This document shows, piece by piece, positions 44,760 to 52,413 of a DNA stretch of 64,000 nt. The translations under genes and the position numbers were made by a program. Source of the stretch: JAQUCI01 sp964553255. GTDB lineage: Bacteria > Bacillota_I > Bacilli_A > Erysipelotrichales > Erysipelotrichaceae. Where the stretch lies: the NCBI GenBank assembly GCA_964553255.1, contig CAZKJS010000003.1, positions 25,803-89,802 of the forward strand. Direction: 5' to 3'. Position 1 is the stretch's first letter; every line of letters begins with the position of its first letter. The notes under the pieces are model-generated. The model did not search any database. It was not told the origin of the DNA and saw only the letters and a program-made list of their open reading frames with translations.

Positions 44760-45518
44760 TTGAAAAAGTTATTAGTTATTCTATTTATTCTAGTGCTAAC
44801 CTTAAGTGGCTGCACCACCAAAAAACCTACTGAAGAGACACTTGTTATTGGCTTGGATGATACCTTTGTTCCAATGGGATTTCGTAATGAACAAAATGAG
44901 ATTGTTGGATTTGATATTGATCTTGCAGCAGCGATAAGTGATCTAACAGGATTAAAGTTTACATTACAACCAATCGATTGGTCATTAAAAGAAACAGAAC
45001 TTAATCAAGGTAATATTGATATGATCTGGAATGGTTATTCTATTACCGATAGTCGTAAAGAAATTGTATTATTCTCCACTCCTTATTTAAACAATCGTCA
45101 GATCGTAGTTGTATTAGCAAATTCTGAAATTACAAATCTAAGTGACTTAACTGACAAAGTGGTTTCTGTACAAAAGGATTCATCAGCACTTGAAGCTGTT
45201 ACTAATCAACCTGATCTACTTGCAACATTCAAGGATGGTAAGGTAAGAGAATTTGATTCAAACGTTGATTTATTTGTCGATCTTGAAACAGGTCGTAGTG
45301 ATGCAATCATTCTTGATGAAATCTTCGCAGATTACACGATCAAGCTTCGTGATCCTTCCGCATACCGTGTTTTGTATGAGGATTTTGGTAATGAAGAATA
45401 TGGTATTGGCTTTAGAAAAACCGATGTTGAGCTTCAAACTAAGATTAACAACGCTATTCAAACCTTGATCGACAATGGTACTTTTGATCAAATAAAAGCC
45501 AAATGGTTCAATGACTAA
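44760..45518 (+). CDS. Amino-acid ABC transporter substrate-binding lipoprotein (probable histidine)
   Basis: 252 residues. Starts at TTG 44760 after AGAGGAAAAA. A lipobox LSGC puts the lipidated Cys at 18, followed by TTKKPTEET and then a family 3 solute-binding fold: LVIGLDDTFVPMGFRN, FDIDLAAAISD, VVSVQKDSSALEAV, YGIGFRK. It binds the amino acid outside and delivers it to the permease. Its T-box suggests histidine; sequence alone says polar amino acid. The last bases overlap the permease start. Confidence 0.88.
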   Translation: MKKLLVILFILVLTLSGCTTKKPTEETLVIGLDDTFVPMGFRNEQNEIVGFDIDLAAAISDLTGLKFTLQPIDWSLKETELNQGNIDMIWNGYSITDSRKEIVLFSTPYLNNRQIVVVLANSEITNLSDLTDKVVSVQKDSSALEAVTNQPDLLATFKDGKVREFDSNVDLFVDLETGRSDAIILDEIFADYTIKLRDPSAYRVLYEDFGNEEYGIGFRKTDVELQTKINNAIQTLIDNGTFDQIKAKWFND

Positions 45519-46155
45519 CGCTTATCTTGAGGGACTACAAACAACTTTAACGTTGTTTGTAGTCACCCTTGGTGGCTCGGCCATTCTAACCTTTATCCTT
45601 GTTTGGTTATTGCGATATAAGTGGTTAGCATATGTAATTCGCATCTATGTTTACATCATGCGAGCTACACCATTATTATTACAAATAATCTTTATTTTCT
45701 ATGGTTTACCTTTCTTCAATATTGTATTTGATCGTTGGATGGCAGCCGCGATAGCGTTTATCCTTAATTATGCCGCTTACTTCGCTGAAATATTGCGAGG
45801 TGGTATTATCAACTTGGATAAGGGTCAAAATGAAGTTGGTCAAGTATTAGGTTTACCACCACTTTTTGTCTTTAGAAAGATATTATTGCCACAAGCAATA
45901 ATAAATACCTTTCCTGCCATAAGCAATGAAGTTTTAACCCTGATAAAAGATACAGCTTTGATATCAGTAGTTGGCTTAAGTGATCTACTAAAAGTTTCCA
46001 GAAGTCTTGTTAACGCAACCGCAACTTTTATACCTTTTCTTACAGTTGGTGCTATTTATCTAGTTATGAATGCTTTTTTAAGTTACATTCTAGTTGTCAT
46101 TGAAAAAAGATTACTTAGAAAGAAGGGAATTGGCTATGTTGATAACAGCGATTAA
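45511..46155 (+). CDS. Amino-acid ABC transporter permease (HisM-like)
   Basis: 214 residues, about five membrane helices. The EAA-loop tract GQNEVGQVLGLPPLFVFRKILLPQAIINTFP (about 110-139) is the ATPase-interacting motif. ATGACTAA overlaps the end of the binding-protein gene by eight bases. Works with the lipoprotein and the next ATPase. Confidence 0.9.
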   Translation: MTNAYLEGLQTTLTLFVVTLGGSAILTFILVWLLRYKWLAYVIRIYVYIMRATPLLLQIIFIFYGLPFFNIVFDRWMAAAIAFILNYAAYFAEILRGGIINLDKGQNEVGQVLGLPPLFVFRKILLPQAIINTFPAISNEVLTLIKDTALISVVGLSDLLKVSRSLVNATATFIPFLTVGAIYLVMNAFLSYILVVIEKRLLRKKGIGYVDNSD

Positions 46156-46714
46156 TTTAAGTAAAAGGTTTTCCGATAATCTTTTATTTAAGGATTTAAG
46201 CTTTACCCTTGATAAAGGACAGCTCTTGAAAATCACTGGTCCAAGTGGTGTTGGTAAATCTACCTTACTTCGTTGCTTATGTGATTTAGAGCCATTAACA
46301 GATGGAAGATTAGAAATCAATGGCGCTATTAGTATGGTTTTTCAAGACTTTCAATTGTTTCCGCATTTATCAGTATTTGAAAATTTAACATTAGCAGCGA
46401 AGTATCATCGTATTAATGATTATGAAGAAAGGGCAACTAATCTTTTGGCACAGCTTGGACTTAGTGAAAAGAAAGACTTTCGCATAAACCATCTTTCAGG
46501 AGGTCAAAAACAACGTGTGGCCATCGCTCGCGCATTAATGCTTGATCCTCAAATTCTATGTTTTGATGAGCCAACATCAGCTCTTGATGCTACTGCCACA
46601 TCACAAGTAGCAACAACGATTGAAAGTCTAAAAAATGATGGGCTAGCCATCATTGTTGTTAGTCATGATCAGTTGTTTATTGATCAACTAAATGGTTTAA
46701 CAATCGCATTATAA
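46136..46714 (+). CDS. Amino-acid ABC transporter ATP-binding protein
   Basis: 192 residues from ATG 46136, which follows AAGGGAATTGGCT; an earlier ATG at 46094 lies inside the permease gene and lacks a ribosome site. Walker A GPSGVGKSTLLR near 33-44, signature LSGGQKQRVAIARAL near 120-134, Walker B ILCFDEPTSALD. It overlaps the permease by 20 bases. Shorter than most HisP proteins (about 240), the C-terminal end stops soon after the H-loop, which may be natural truncation. Confidence 0.88.
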   Translation: MLITAINLSKRFSDNLLFKDLSFTLDKGQLLKITGPSGVGKSTLLRCLCDLEPLTDGRLEINGAISMVFQDFQLFPHLSVFENLTLAAKYHRINDYEERATNLLAQLGLSEKKDFRINHLSGGQKQRVAIARALMLDPQILCFDEPTSALDATATSQVATTIESLKNDGLAIIVVSHDQLFIDQLNGLTIAL

Positions 46715-46717
46715 TCA

Positions 46718-47164
46718 TTAATCCTTACGATTTTGAGCATATTCTTTATATTCAGCAATTAACTCTGTTACACGCGTTTTGATCTCATCACGAATCTGGC
46801 GCGTTTTTTCAATTATCTCATCAGGACTTCCTTGTAAAGTTGCTGGATCTGTGATATTCCACTCTAGTGTTTTTAAAACATCGGGGAATATCGGACAGCG
46901 CTGACCATTGACTTGATCACACACTTTAACTACTAAAGAGTATTGATTACCTTGTTTCAAAAAATCGAATACAGAGTTGACACTATTATTACTAATATCG
47001 TATCCTATTTCCGCCATAACCTTAACAACTATTGGATTTAATGTTCCCTTTTCGATACCGGCGCTTTCAGCAATAAAATCAGGTTGTCCAAGTTTATTTA
47101 GAAAAGCCTCTGCCATTTGACTTCGAGCTGAGTTCTTTACACATACAAACAACACTTTGATCAT
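46718..47164 (-). CDS. Arsenate reductase-like low-molecular-weight protein phosphatase
   Basis: 148 residues. The nucleophile loop CVKNSARSQMAEA begins at Cys8, and a second pair Cys82/Cys90 (VCDQVNGQRCPIFPD) lies where thioredoxin-coupled ArsC enzymes have their redox cysteines. Reduces arsenate to arsenite using thioredoxin, or acts as a tyrosine phosphatase. No arsB/ArsR neighbour. The three residues between ATPase stop and this stop show that the genes converge. Confidence 0.85.
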   Translation of the reverse strand: MIKVLFVCVKNSARSQMAEAFLNKLGQPDFIAESAGIEKGTLNPIVVKVMAEIGYDISNNSVNSVFDFLKQGNQYSLVVKVCDQVNGQRCPIFPDVLKTLEWNITDPATLQGSPDEIIEKTRQIRDEIKTRVTELIAEYKEYAQNRKD

Positions 47165-47250
47165 TTACTTCACTCCTTGTTGATTCAAAGTCATTATACC
47201 CAACATATGTAAATTTATTGTTTTCATTAAGTTATATTTTACTTAAATCT

Positions 47251-47910
47251 TTATCGCCATTCTACAACATTAGTTATATTTCTTCTTTTTTTTGGTTTTA
47301 TCGGTTCAGCTCTATAACCAAAGCTCACCATGACTGATACACGATACTCACTTAAATCGATTATTTTCTCTTCAGCTAATATTCTATTAACCGCATCTTG
47401 ATCAAACCCTTCAATAGCACATGAGTCAATATCCAAAGTTGTTGCCATGATCATCATATGAGCCAAAGCAATATAAGTTTGTTTTGAAGTCCAATCAAAT
47501 AGATTACGTTTATCATTTAACAAGTTAAAATCGCTAGTTTGAAATTTCGTTAATCTATCTAAGCGTCCTTTCGCTTCAGGTCCATTATACCCTTGAACAT
47601 TTTCAATAATATCTAGCACATAAGGATCATCATAGCGCATGTTATATTTCGCTAAGATCATAACGATACGTGTTGAGCCCTTATAGCTATTGTGTGCTCC
47701 CCAAACATGAGGAAATAGTTTATCTTTAAGATTTTGGTCATCTACCACTAAAAAGCGCCACGGTTCAAGACCAAATGATGAAGGAGCAAGTCTTCCTGCT
47801 TCTAGTATTTGCTTTAATTCATGATCACTAACTTGTTTATCATTTCTGTAGTTTTTACAAGCATATCTTTTATGCATCAAGTCGAGAATATTGGTATCTG
47901 TTATTGTCAT
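47251..47910 (-). CDS. Nitroreductase-family NAD(P)H-dependent flavoprotein
   Basis: 219 residues. HKRYACKNYRNDKQVSDHELKQILEAGRLAPSSFGLEPWRFLVVDD is the family N-terminal FMN-binding pattern, and VMVSFGYRAEPIKPKKRR the C-terminal part. A YfkO-like oxidoreductase is the closest type. Reduces quinones or nitro compounds with NAD(P)H. It stands alone. Confidence 0.85.
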   Translation of the reverse strand: MTITDTNILDLMHKRYACKNYRNDKQVSDHELKQILEAGRLAPSSFGLEPWRFLVVDDQNLKDKLFPHVWGAHNSYKGSTRIVMILAKYNMRYDDPYVLDIIENVQGYNGPEAKGRLDRLTKFQTSDFNLLNDKRNLFDWTSKQTYIALAHMMIMATTLDIDSCAIEGFDQDAVNRILAEEKIIDLSEYRVSVMVSFGYRAEPIKPKKRRNITNVVEWR

Positions 47911-47990
47911 ATTTTTCCCCTTTGGTTTTATTTTAACACATCTTAAAAGTGTACTTGAATATGTAATTCAATCGACTAGTATTAATGATC

Positions 47991-48866
47991 TTAATCTGAC
48001 TGTTTAATCCACTGCCCATCAACTAAAATATAGGTTCCAGCTTTTCCAATAGCGAAAGCTTGTTTAAACTGCTCAGTATATTCACCAAAAGCTTGATCTC
48101 CAATTGATACAGAATCACTATTAATGGTTATTGTTTTAATCGCATTACCATTGAAAGCCTGTGCTTCAATTGTTTTAATGCTTGCTGGCAGGTTTATTGT
48201 TGTTAGTTGGTTATTCTTAAAAGCCCATAAATCAATGCGTTCAAGTGTGTTTGGAAAAACAACATTTGAAATGTTATTGTCATAAAACGCTCGAGCATGA
48301 ATCTGGATAATTTGACTATCAAGCGCAAACTCAACACCAGTTAAACCTTTACTTTTAAACACATCTTGCCAAATACGCTTAACAGTAACACCATCAAGTA
48401 TTGTTGGAATGGTAATGAACTGTGATGAAGACGAGTATGAACCATAGATGCGACCAATATAATACCCATCAGTGTTTAATGATATACCATCAATAAGTGA
48501 AATTACATAACTATTACTACCTAACTGCAAATACCACCGTTTATCATTTAAAACCCAAGTAAATTTAGCATCTTTACTTTGTGGTGAAACAACTCTAGTA
48601 ATCAGATTTTCATTTAATAATACATTGAGTAAAAACTCACTTGATTTACTACTATCTTCAAAGGGATTATCATTATGATCTTTAATGTAGTAGAGCGAGG
48701 TTGCAGAGTTAAGTTGCTTAACTGTTGCTTGATCACTTGCAAGCTTAGCATTGATAATAAATAAATTGATTTTTGGTATTACCACCATTGAGAAAGTTAC
48801 TAAAATCATTAAGACAATAATAATCTCAATTAGCGTAAAACCAAGTTTGTTTTTTATCAATTTCAT
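47991..48866 (-). CDS. Prepilin-like protein fused to leucine-rich repeats
   Basis: 291 residues. The type IV/II pseudopilin signature GFTLIEIIIVLMILV lies at 9-23 with a basic leader MKLIKNKL, so the protein should be cut by a prepilin peptidase and assemble by its hydrophobic N-terminus. Residues about 125-275 hold LRR_5 (BspA-like) repeats such as LERIDLWAFKNNQLTTINLP and VSIGDQAFGEY. This combination is uncommon; I know of no named family for it. Fits a surface pilin or pseudopilin with a binding domain. No pilus gene is visible nearby. Confidence 0.72.
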   Translation of the reverse strand: MKLIKNKLGFTLIEIIIVLMILVTFSMVVIPKINLFIINAKLASDQATVKQLNSATSLYYIKDHNDNPFEDSSKSSEFLLNVLLNENLITRVVSPQSKDAKFTWVLNDKRWYLQLGSNSYVISLIDGISLNTDGYYIGRIYGSYSSSSQFITIPTILDGVTVKRIWQDVFKSKGLTGVEFALDSQIIQIHARAFYDNNISNVVFPNTLERIDLWAFKNNQLTTINLPASIKTIEAQAFNGNAIKTITINSDSVSIGDQAFGEYTEQFKQAFAIGKAGTYILVDGQWIKQSD

Positions 48867-49149
48867 TATTTACCCCACACAATAATACTCTTTTTTTCCT
48901 ATTTTCTTGATAACATACTTCCTTCATTATAATTATCTTTATATGACATGCAATAATATTTATCATATTCAAACAAAAAAGGCTTTTTAGCTTAACTTTC
49001 ATAGATTTTGTTAATATTCTAATCTAGACTCATGTTTTATAGTTTTGACGTATTTAAGTCACTAACTTATTAATAACCACTTAAACTATTAACAATCCTT
49101 TTATTATTCATGTCATCAACTTATAAAATGTTATTAACGCCAAAAACAT

Positions 49150-49998
49150 TTAAATAAAAACACGACTACCTGCTGATAAGTATTCTATTTGTGATTTCAT
49201 CTCATGTTGAAGAAATTGAAAATTATCTAGTCCTGTACAATGGCATGTAAAGAATTTAGTGTTTGTTTTTATCAATTTTTGCGCTAATTCAATCAATTCT
49301 GTTTTATCTATACTCATCTTTAATGAACTGCTGTATAAATGAAAGCCTCCTATAACATGAGTTGGCATATACCCTTTTATTCTATGATACTCATTAAGAA
49401 TATTGATGATTCCCATGTGACAACAACCGACAATCAATATGTGATTTTGATCATGATCGATCATTAAGTTTTGTTCATGATTAAAGTCGTCGCTTATGTA
49501 AACACCATTTACTTTTTTAAATAGAAACTTATTCAAGCTTGGTAGTTCAACCATTTTATTTTGAACTCTAAACACTGTCAAGTATTTATTGATAATCATT
49601 TGTGAACTAGTATATGATAGACGTTTGTTTCCTAGTATTCTGTTATCAAGTCCAACATAACGAAAACTTCCATCTAGCTGTTTTGAATAATAATCATTTA
49701 AGGCTTGCTTGCGCAAATATATCATAGCTTTACTGTTATGATCAAAAAACGTTACTAAACCATTGATATGATCATAATGTCCATGAGATATAATTACTTT
49801 ATTTATTTGTGTTATATCAATATCAAATTTTTTTGCATTTTCATAGAAAACCATACTCTGACCCACATCAAAAAGAATTGCTTCATTAGCAATCTTAATA
49901 AATAAACTTAAACCATGCTCACTGTGATATTGTGATTTTAATGCATGATCTTCAGCTAATACAACAACTTCAATCGGCTCATTCTTATCATGAACCAT
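49150..49998 (-). CDS. Metallo-beta-lactamase-fold hydrolase
   Basis: 282 residues from ATG 49998; a longer reading from 50070 would overlap the DUF134 gene by 83 bases and is not preferred. The HGHYDH motif (SHGHYDHINGL), a distal CCHMGI with the metal-bridging His, and FHLYSSS support the fold. Similar to the dihydropterin-type MBL subgroup found next to DUF134 genes. Its ATG overlaps the DUF134 stop by 11 bases. No good ribosome site, so translation may depend on coupling. Confidence 0.8.
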   Translation of the reverse strand: MVHDKNEPIEVVVLAEDHALKSQYHSEHGLSLFIKIANEAILFDVGQSMVFYENAKKFDIDITQINKVIISHGHYDHINGLVTFFDHNSKAMIYLRKQALNDYYSKQLDGSFRYVGLDNRILGNKRLSYTSSQMIINKYLTVFRVQNKMVELPSLNKFLFKKVNGVYISDDFNHEQNLMIDHDQNHILIVGCCHMGIINILNEYHRIKGYMPTHVIGGFHLYSSSLKMSIDKTELIELAQKLIKTNTKFFTCHCTGLDNFQFLQHEMKSQIEYLSAGSRVFI

Positions 49999-50341
49999 GT
50001 TTTCTGTTTCTATGTCTTCGTTTTTGTTGGCAGGATATTGGTAAATCCGTATCAAGCGAAAAATTACCACCAGCTATCTTTAACATAGTGCCCTCAATTA
50101 ATGCTTGTGCTAGCTTTGAACGAGCCTGGGCATAACCAGATTGAATTGTAGCTCTCGCTACATTCATCACTTGGGCGCATTCTTCTTGTGTAAGTTTCAT
50201 ATAATCTATCAACCGTATCATTTCATATTCTTCAACAGTCATAAAAATCATTTTATCATTTACATTATCTTGATTCATAGGACCATATAAATCGTATTTA
50301 GGTAATGATTTGACTTTACGCCATTTTCTTGGTCTTGGCAT
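49988..50341 (-). CDS. Second DUF134-family DNA-binding protein
   Basis: 117 residues with MPRPRKWRKVKSLP and a sigma-4-like HTH (LTQEECAQVMNVARATIQSGYAQARSKLAQALIEG). The recognition helix is close to that of the protein at 35195-35563. The C-terminus (ISCQQKRRHRNRKHGS) is basic and has one Cys. It lies behind DUF5320 and in front of the MBL gene. Confidence 0.75.
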   Translation of the reverse strand: MPRPRKWRKVKSLPKYDLYGPMNQDNVNDKMIFMTVEEYEMIRLIDYMKLTQEECAQVMNVARATIQSGYAQARSKLAQALIEGTMLKIAGGNFSLDTDLPISCQQKRRHRNRKHGS

Positions 50342-50360
50342 AGTTTATCCTCTTTCAACA

Positions 50361-50384
50361 AACAACAGGATTAATCCTGTTGTT
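50361..50384 (-). promoter_or_regulatory. Perfect palindrome between DUF5320 and DUF134 genes
   Basis: AACAACAGGATTAATCCTGTTGTT is a 24-base perfect inverted repeat that contains the DUF5320 stop codon and lies 20 bases before the DUF134 start. In the transcript it could form a hairpin that shields or partly terminates, tuning DUF134 relative to DUF5320. Confidence 0.55.
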
Positions 50385-50631
50385 CGTTTAGTTTTATTAG
50401 TTGCTTCTCAACATTCTCAAGCTCTTGTTGTAAAAAAGCTTTTTGATCAACCAAAATCGCCTTTTCATTTACATCACTATAAATGTTAGTTGATCCAAAA
50501 CTACGGTTTTGGTGGTATAATCTTTTACCACAACCATAGCCATAGCCGAAATCTTTACGATCACAAACTCCCATTTGACGGCCAGTTCTTGGTCCATAAC
50601 CTAATGGTCCTGTCATATCTCTTCTTGGCAT
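50371..50631 (-). CDS. DUF5320-family small protein
   Basis: 86 residues. MPRRDMTGPLGYGPRTGRQMGVCD is the DUF5320 signature, with a Gly/Tyr-rich segment and a C-terminal coiled coil (about 55-84). Such proteins are found in anaerobes beside DUF134 and Mrp-type genes; function unknown. First gene of the unit under the third operator. Confidence 0.78.
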   Translation of the reverse strand: MPRRDMTGPLGYGPRTGRQMGVCDRKDFGYGYGCGKRLYHQNRSFGSTNIYSDVNEKAILVDQKAFLQQELENVEKQLIKLNEQQD

Positions 50632-50651
50632 AACTTCATCCCTTTCTGTTT

Positions 50652-50704
50652 ATGGCATATGTCATTTACAATTTAAGTATACTCTATTTATGGCATATGT
50701 CAAT
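50652..50704 (-). promoter_or_regulatory. Promoter with two operator copies (DUF5320-DUF134-MBL operon)
   Basis: Minus strand. Distal copy at 50690-50704 has TTGACATATGCCAT, overlapping the -35 TTGACA (50698-50703); a 16-base spacer then TATACT (50676-50681). A second copy ATGACATATGCCAT at 50652-50665 lies between the -10 and the ribosome site. Two sites suggest cooperative or tighter control. Confidence 0.75.
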
Positions 50705-50761
50705 AACAACCGTTTTAATATGTTTCGCCAAATCATATATTTATTTTAAATTGGTCATCTT

Positions 50762-50797
50762 GTTAAAAATGGAGCACTTCATGCAGAGCGCTCCATT
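50762..50797 (-). terminator. Terminator after the DUF4256 gene
   Basis: Minus strand stem AATGGAGCGC/GTGCTCCATT, loop of ten, then TTTAAC. Closes the gene at 50801. Confidence 0.7.
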
Positions 50798-50800
50798 AGT

Positions 50801-51352
50801 TTATACTTCAATAAATCCACGAAATCCACGATCAGCGTAGTAAGATTCAACACCATTATGATAGATAAACACACTGTTGTATCGTCTATCACCAAAGATA
50901 GCGCCGTTTAATTTTCTGATATCATCGGGTGTTTTTAACCAACTTGATGTCTTCGTGTCTACTGCTTCAAGTGTTTGCAAATAGCGATACTGTTTTTTAT
51001 CAAGCAAAGTTATTCCTATTTTGTCTGCCATATTGAGCGCACTATCTAGTGGTTTAAACTTCTTCCGGGCTTGTAGAGCTTCTTGGTCATAACATAAACT
51101 TCGTCGCTCTTTCGGGCTTTCTTTTACACAATCAAAGAATAAATAAACATTTTTTTCTGTGTCATAAGCTACTACATCAGGCTCACCACCACTACTCTCC
51201 ATTGCCGAAAGTATTTTTAAAACTCTCTCATCTAGTTTTTTACTAACATCATCCCAATTTAGATTTAAATGGCGATGCATGTTATCATTAAATCTTTGTT
51301 TTAATATTGTTAACATATCATAGTGATCATTTTGCATAAGTTCTTTTATCAT
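50801..51352 (-). CDS. DUF4256-family protein
   Basis: 183 residues, no membrane segment. The tract SGGEPDVVAYDTEKNVYLFFDCVKESPKERRSLCYDQEAL and the C-terminal IFGDRRYNSVFIYHNGVESYYADRGFRG match the DUF4256 family, which has no known function. An ATG start at 51352 is likely, though an SD is only moderately clear. Stands alone. Confidence 0.8.
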   Translation of the reverse strand: MIKELMQNDHYDMLTILKQRFNDNMHRHLNLNWDDVSKKLDERVLKILSAMESSGGEPDVVAYDTEKNVYLFFDCVKESPKERRSLCYDQEALQARKKFKPLDSALNMADKIGITLLDKKQYRYLQTLEAVDTKTSSWLKTPDDIRKLNGAIFGDRRYNSVFIYHNGVESYYADRGFRGFIEV

Positions 51353-51429
51353 GACGTACTCCTTATCATTTGTTAATTTAATTATTACGTTATAACATTA
51401 ATGATTCAATTAATATGACTTAGATAATT

Positions 51430-52356
51430 TCACAACAAATCAAAACCCTTTAAGTAAAGCATATTTTTAATGATAATATCTGATTTCCACCAGTTTTCAC
51501 TAATTAGCCACTCCTTTTGATATGATTGCCATTGCCAAGGCACTTCATAAGAGCCATCGGCCAACTGTGATTGTATTATAAAACGACATTCATAATCTGC
51601 CAACTCTTTATTATCTTGATAAAAGATACTACTTTTACCATCAATAAAGCGTGATGGTTTACAAACATATGAACTTTTCCAGGTGTTAGTATCTTTTGTG
51701 ATCAATGATGTTACCTGTTTTCTTAACTGAATCTTTAAGCTATCAATATCAAACTCGCTAATAACATTAGTTTTTTCAATATATTTAAGTAAACTAACAT
51801 AATTAGCTAGCGTATGCATTTCATTTATAGTTTTCACACTTTGAAAATGAGCAATAGCTTGATGAGCAATCTTTACTCCTAAATGATATAATTCACTATT
51901 TTTATCAGCATAGTAAATAATGAAACCGGCTAAACAAGCTGTTGGGTTATAATCAATACTTTCACTTTCTTTAAAATGCCACCATGGAGCATGAGGGAAA
52001 TCATTGTTTGTCTTAACTGTGTTTAACCAAAAATCATTCTCAAAATCTTGTTTACTTGCTAAATACGCTAGTATCTTCTTGATCATTGGATGGTTGGCAT
52101 CATCAAGTTCAATCTCATTTATGATCTCTGTCGCTACCCAAGTTTGAATTGGTGATGAATAAGGATTAAGCGAATCAGGTTCAAGCCCATGAGCAAATCC
52201 ACCATCATCATTTTGATAGTATGATAGTGCTTTTATGACCGCTTCATTATTTTCTTTCTCAAAATGGTATTGCCATAAAGCTAGATCAAGCGGTCGCGCA
52301 TTTCGATAGATAAATTCCCGCGCTGATTTAAAGGTATTCCATACGTCATTTTTCAT
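51430..52356 (-). CDS. Terpenoid-cyclase/prenyltransferase-like helical toroid protein
   Basis: 308 residues from ATG 52356, which follows AGAGGTAAA; an upstream start at 52374 is possible but lacks the site. The repeats SYYQNDDGGFAHGLEPDSL and ECRFIIQSQLADGSYEVPWQW resemble the QW-type repeats of the alpha-alpha toroid fold, with no catalytic DXDD motif visible. A catalytic role is unproven. It is isolated. Confidence 0.65.
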   Translation of the reverse strand: MKNDVWNTFKSAREFIYRNARPLDLALWQYHFEKENNEAVIKALSYYQNDDGGFAHGLEPDSLNPYSSPIQTWVATEIINEIELDDANHPMIKKILAYLASKQDFENDFWLNTVKTNNDFPHAPWWHFKESESIDYNPTACLAGFIIYYADKNSELYHLGVKIAHQAIAHFQSVKTINEMHTLANYVSLLKYIEKTNVISEFDIDSLKIQLRKQVTSLITKDTNTWKSSYVCKPSRFIDGKSSIFYQDNKELADYECRFIIQSQLADGSYEVPWQWQSYQKEWLISENWWKSDIIIKNMLYLKGFDLL

Positions 52357-52413
52357 TTTTACCTCTACACACAAACAGCTCAGCTACCATATACAATGTT
52401 ATCATCAAACACT

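Noticed and set aside
47181..47215. AACATATGTAAA as a further operator copy upstream of the arsenate reductase-like gene
   Set aside because: It shares only the CATATG core. The flanking bases do not match the TTGRCATATGTCAA pattern, and its distance to the -10 does not fit the -35 placement seen in the other three.
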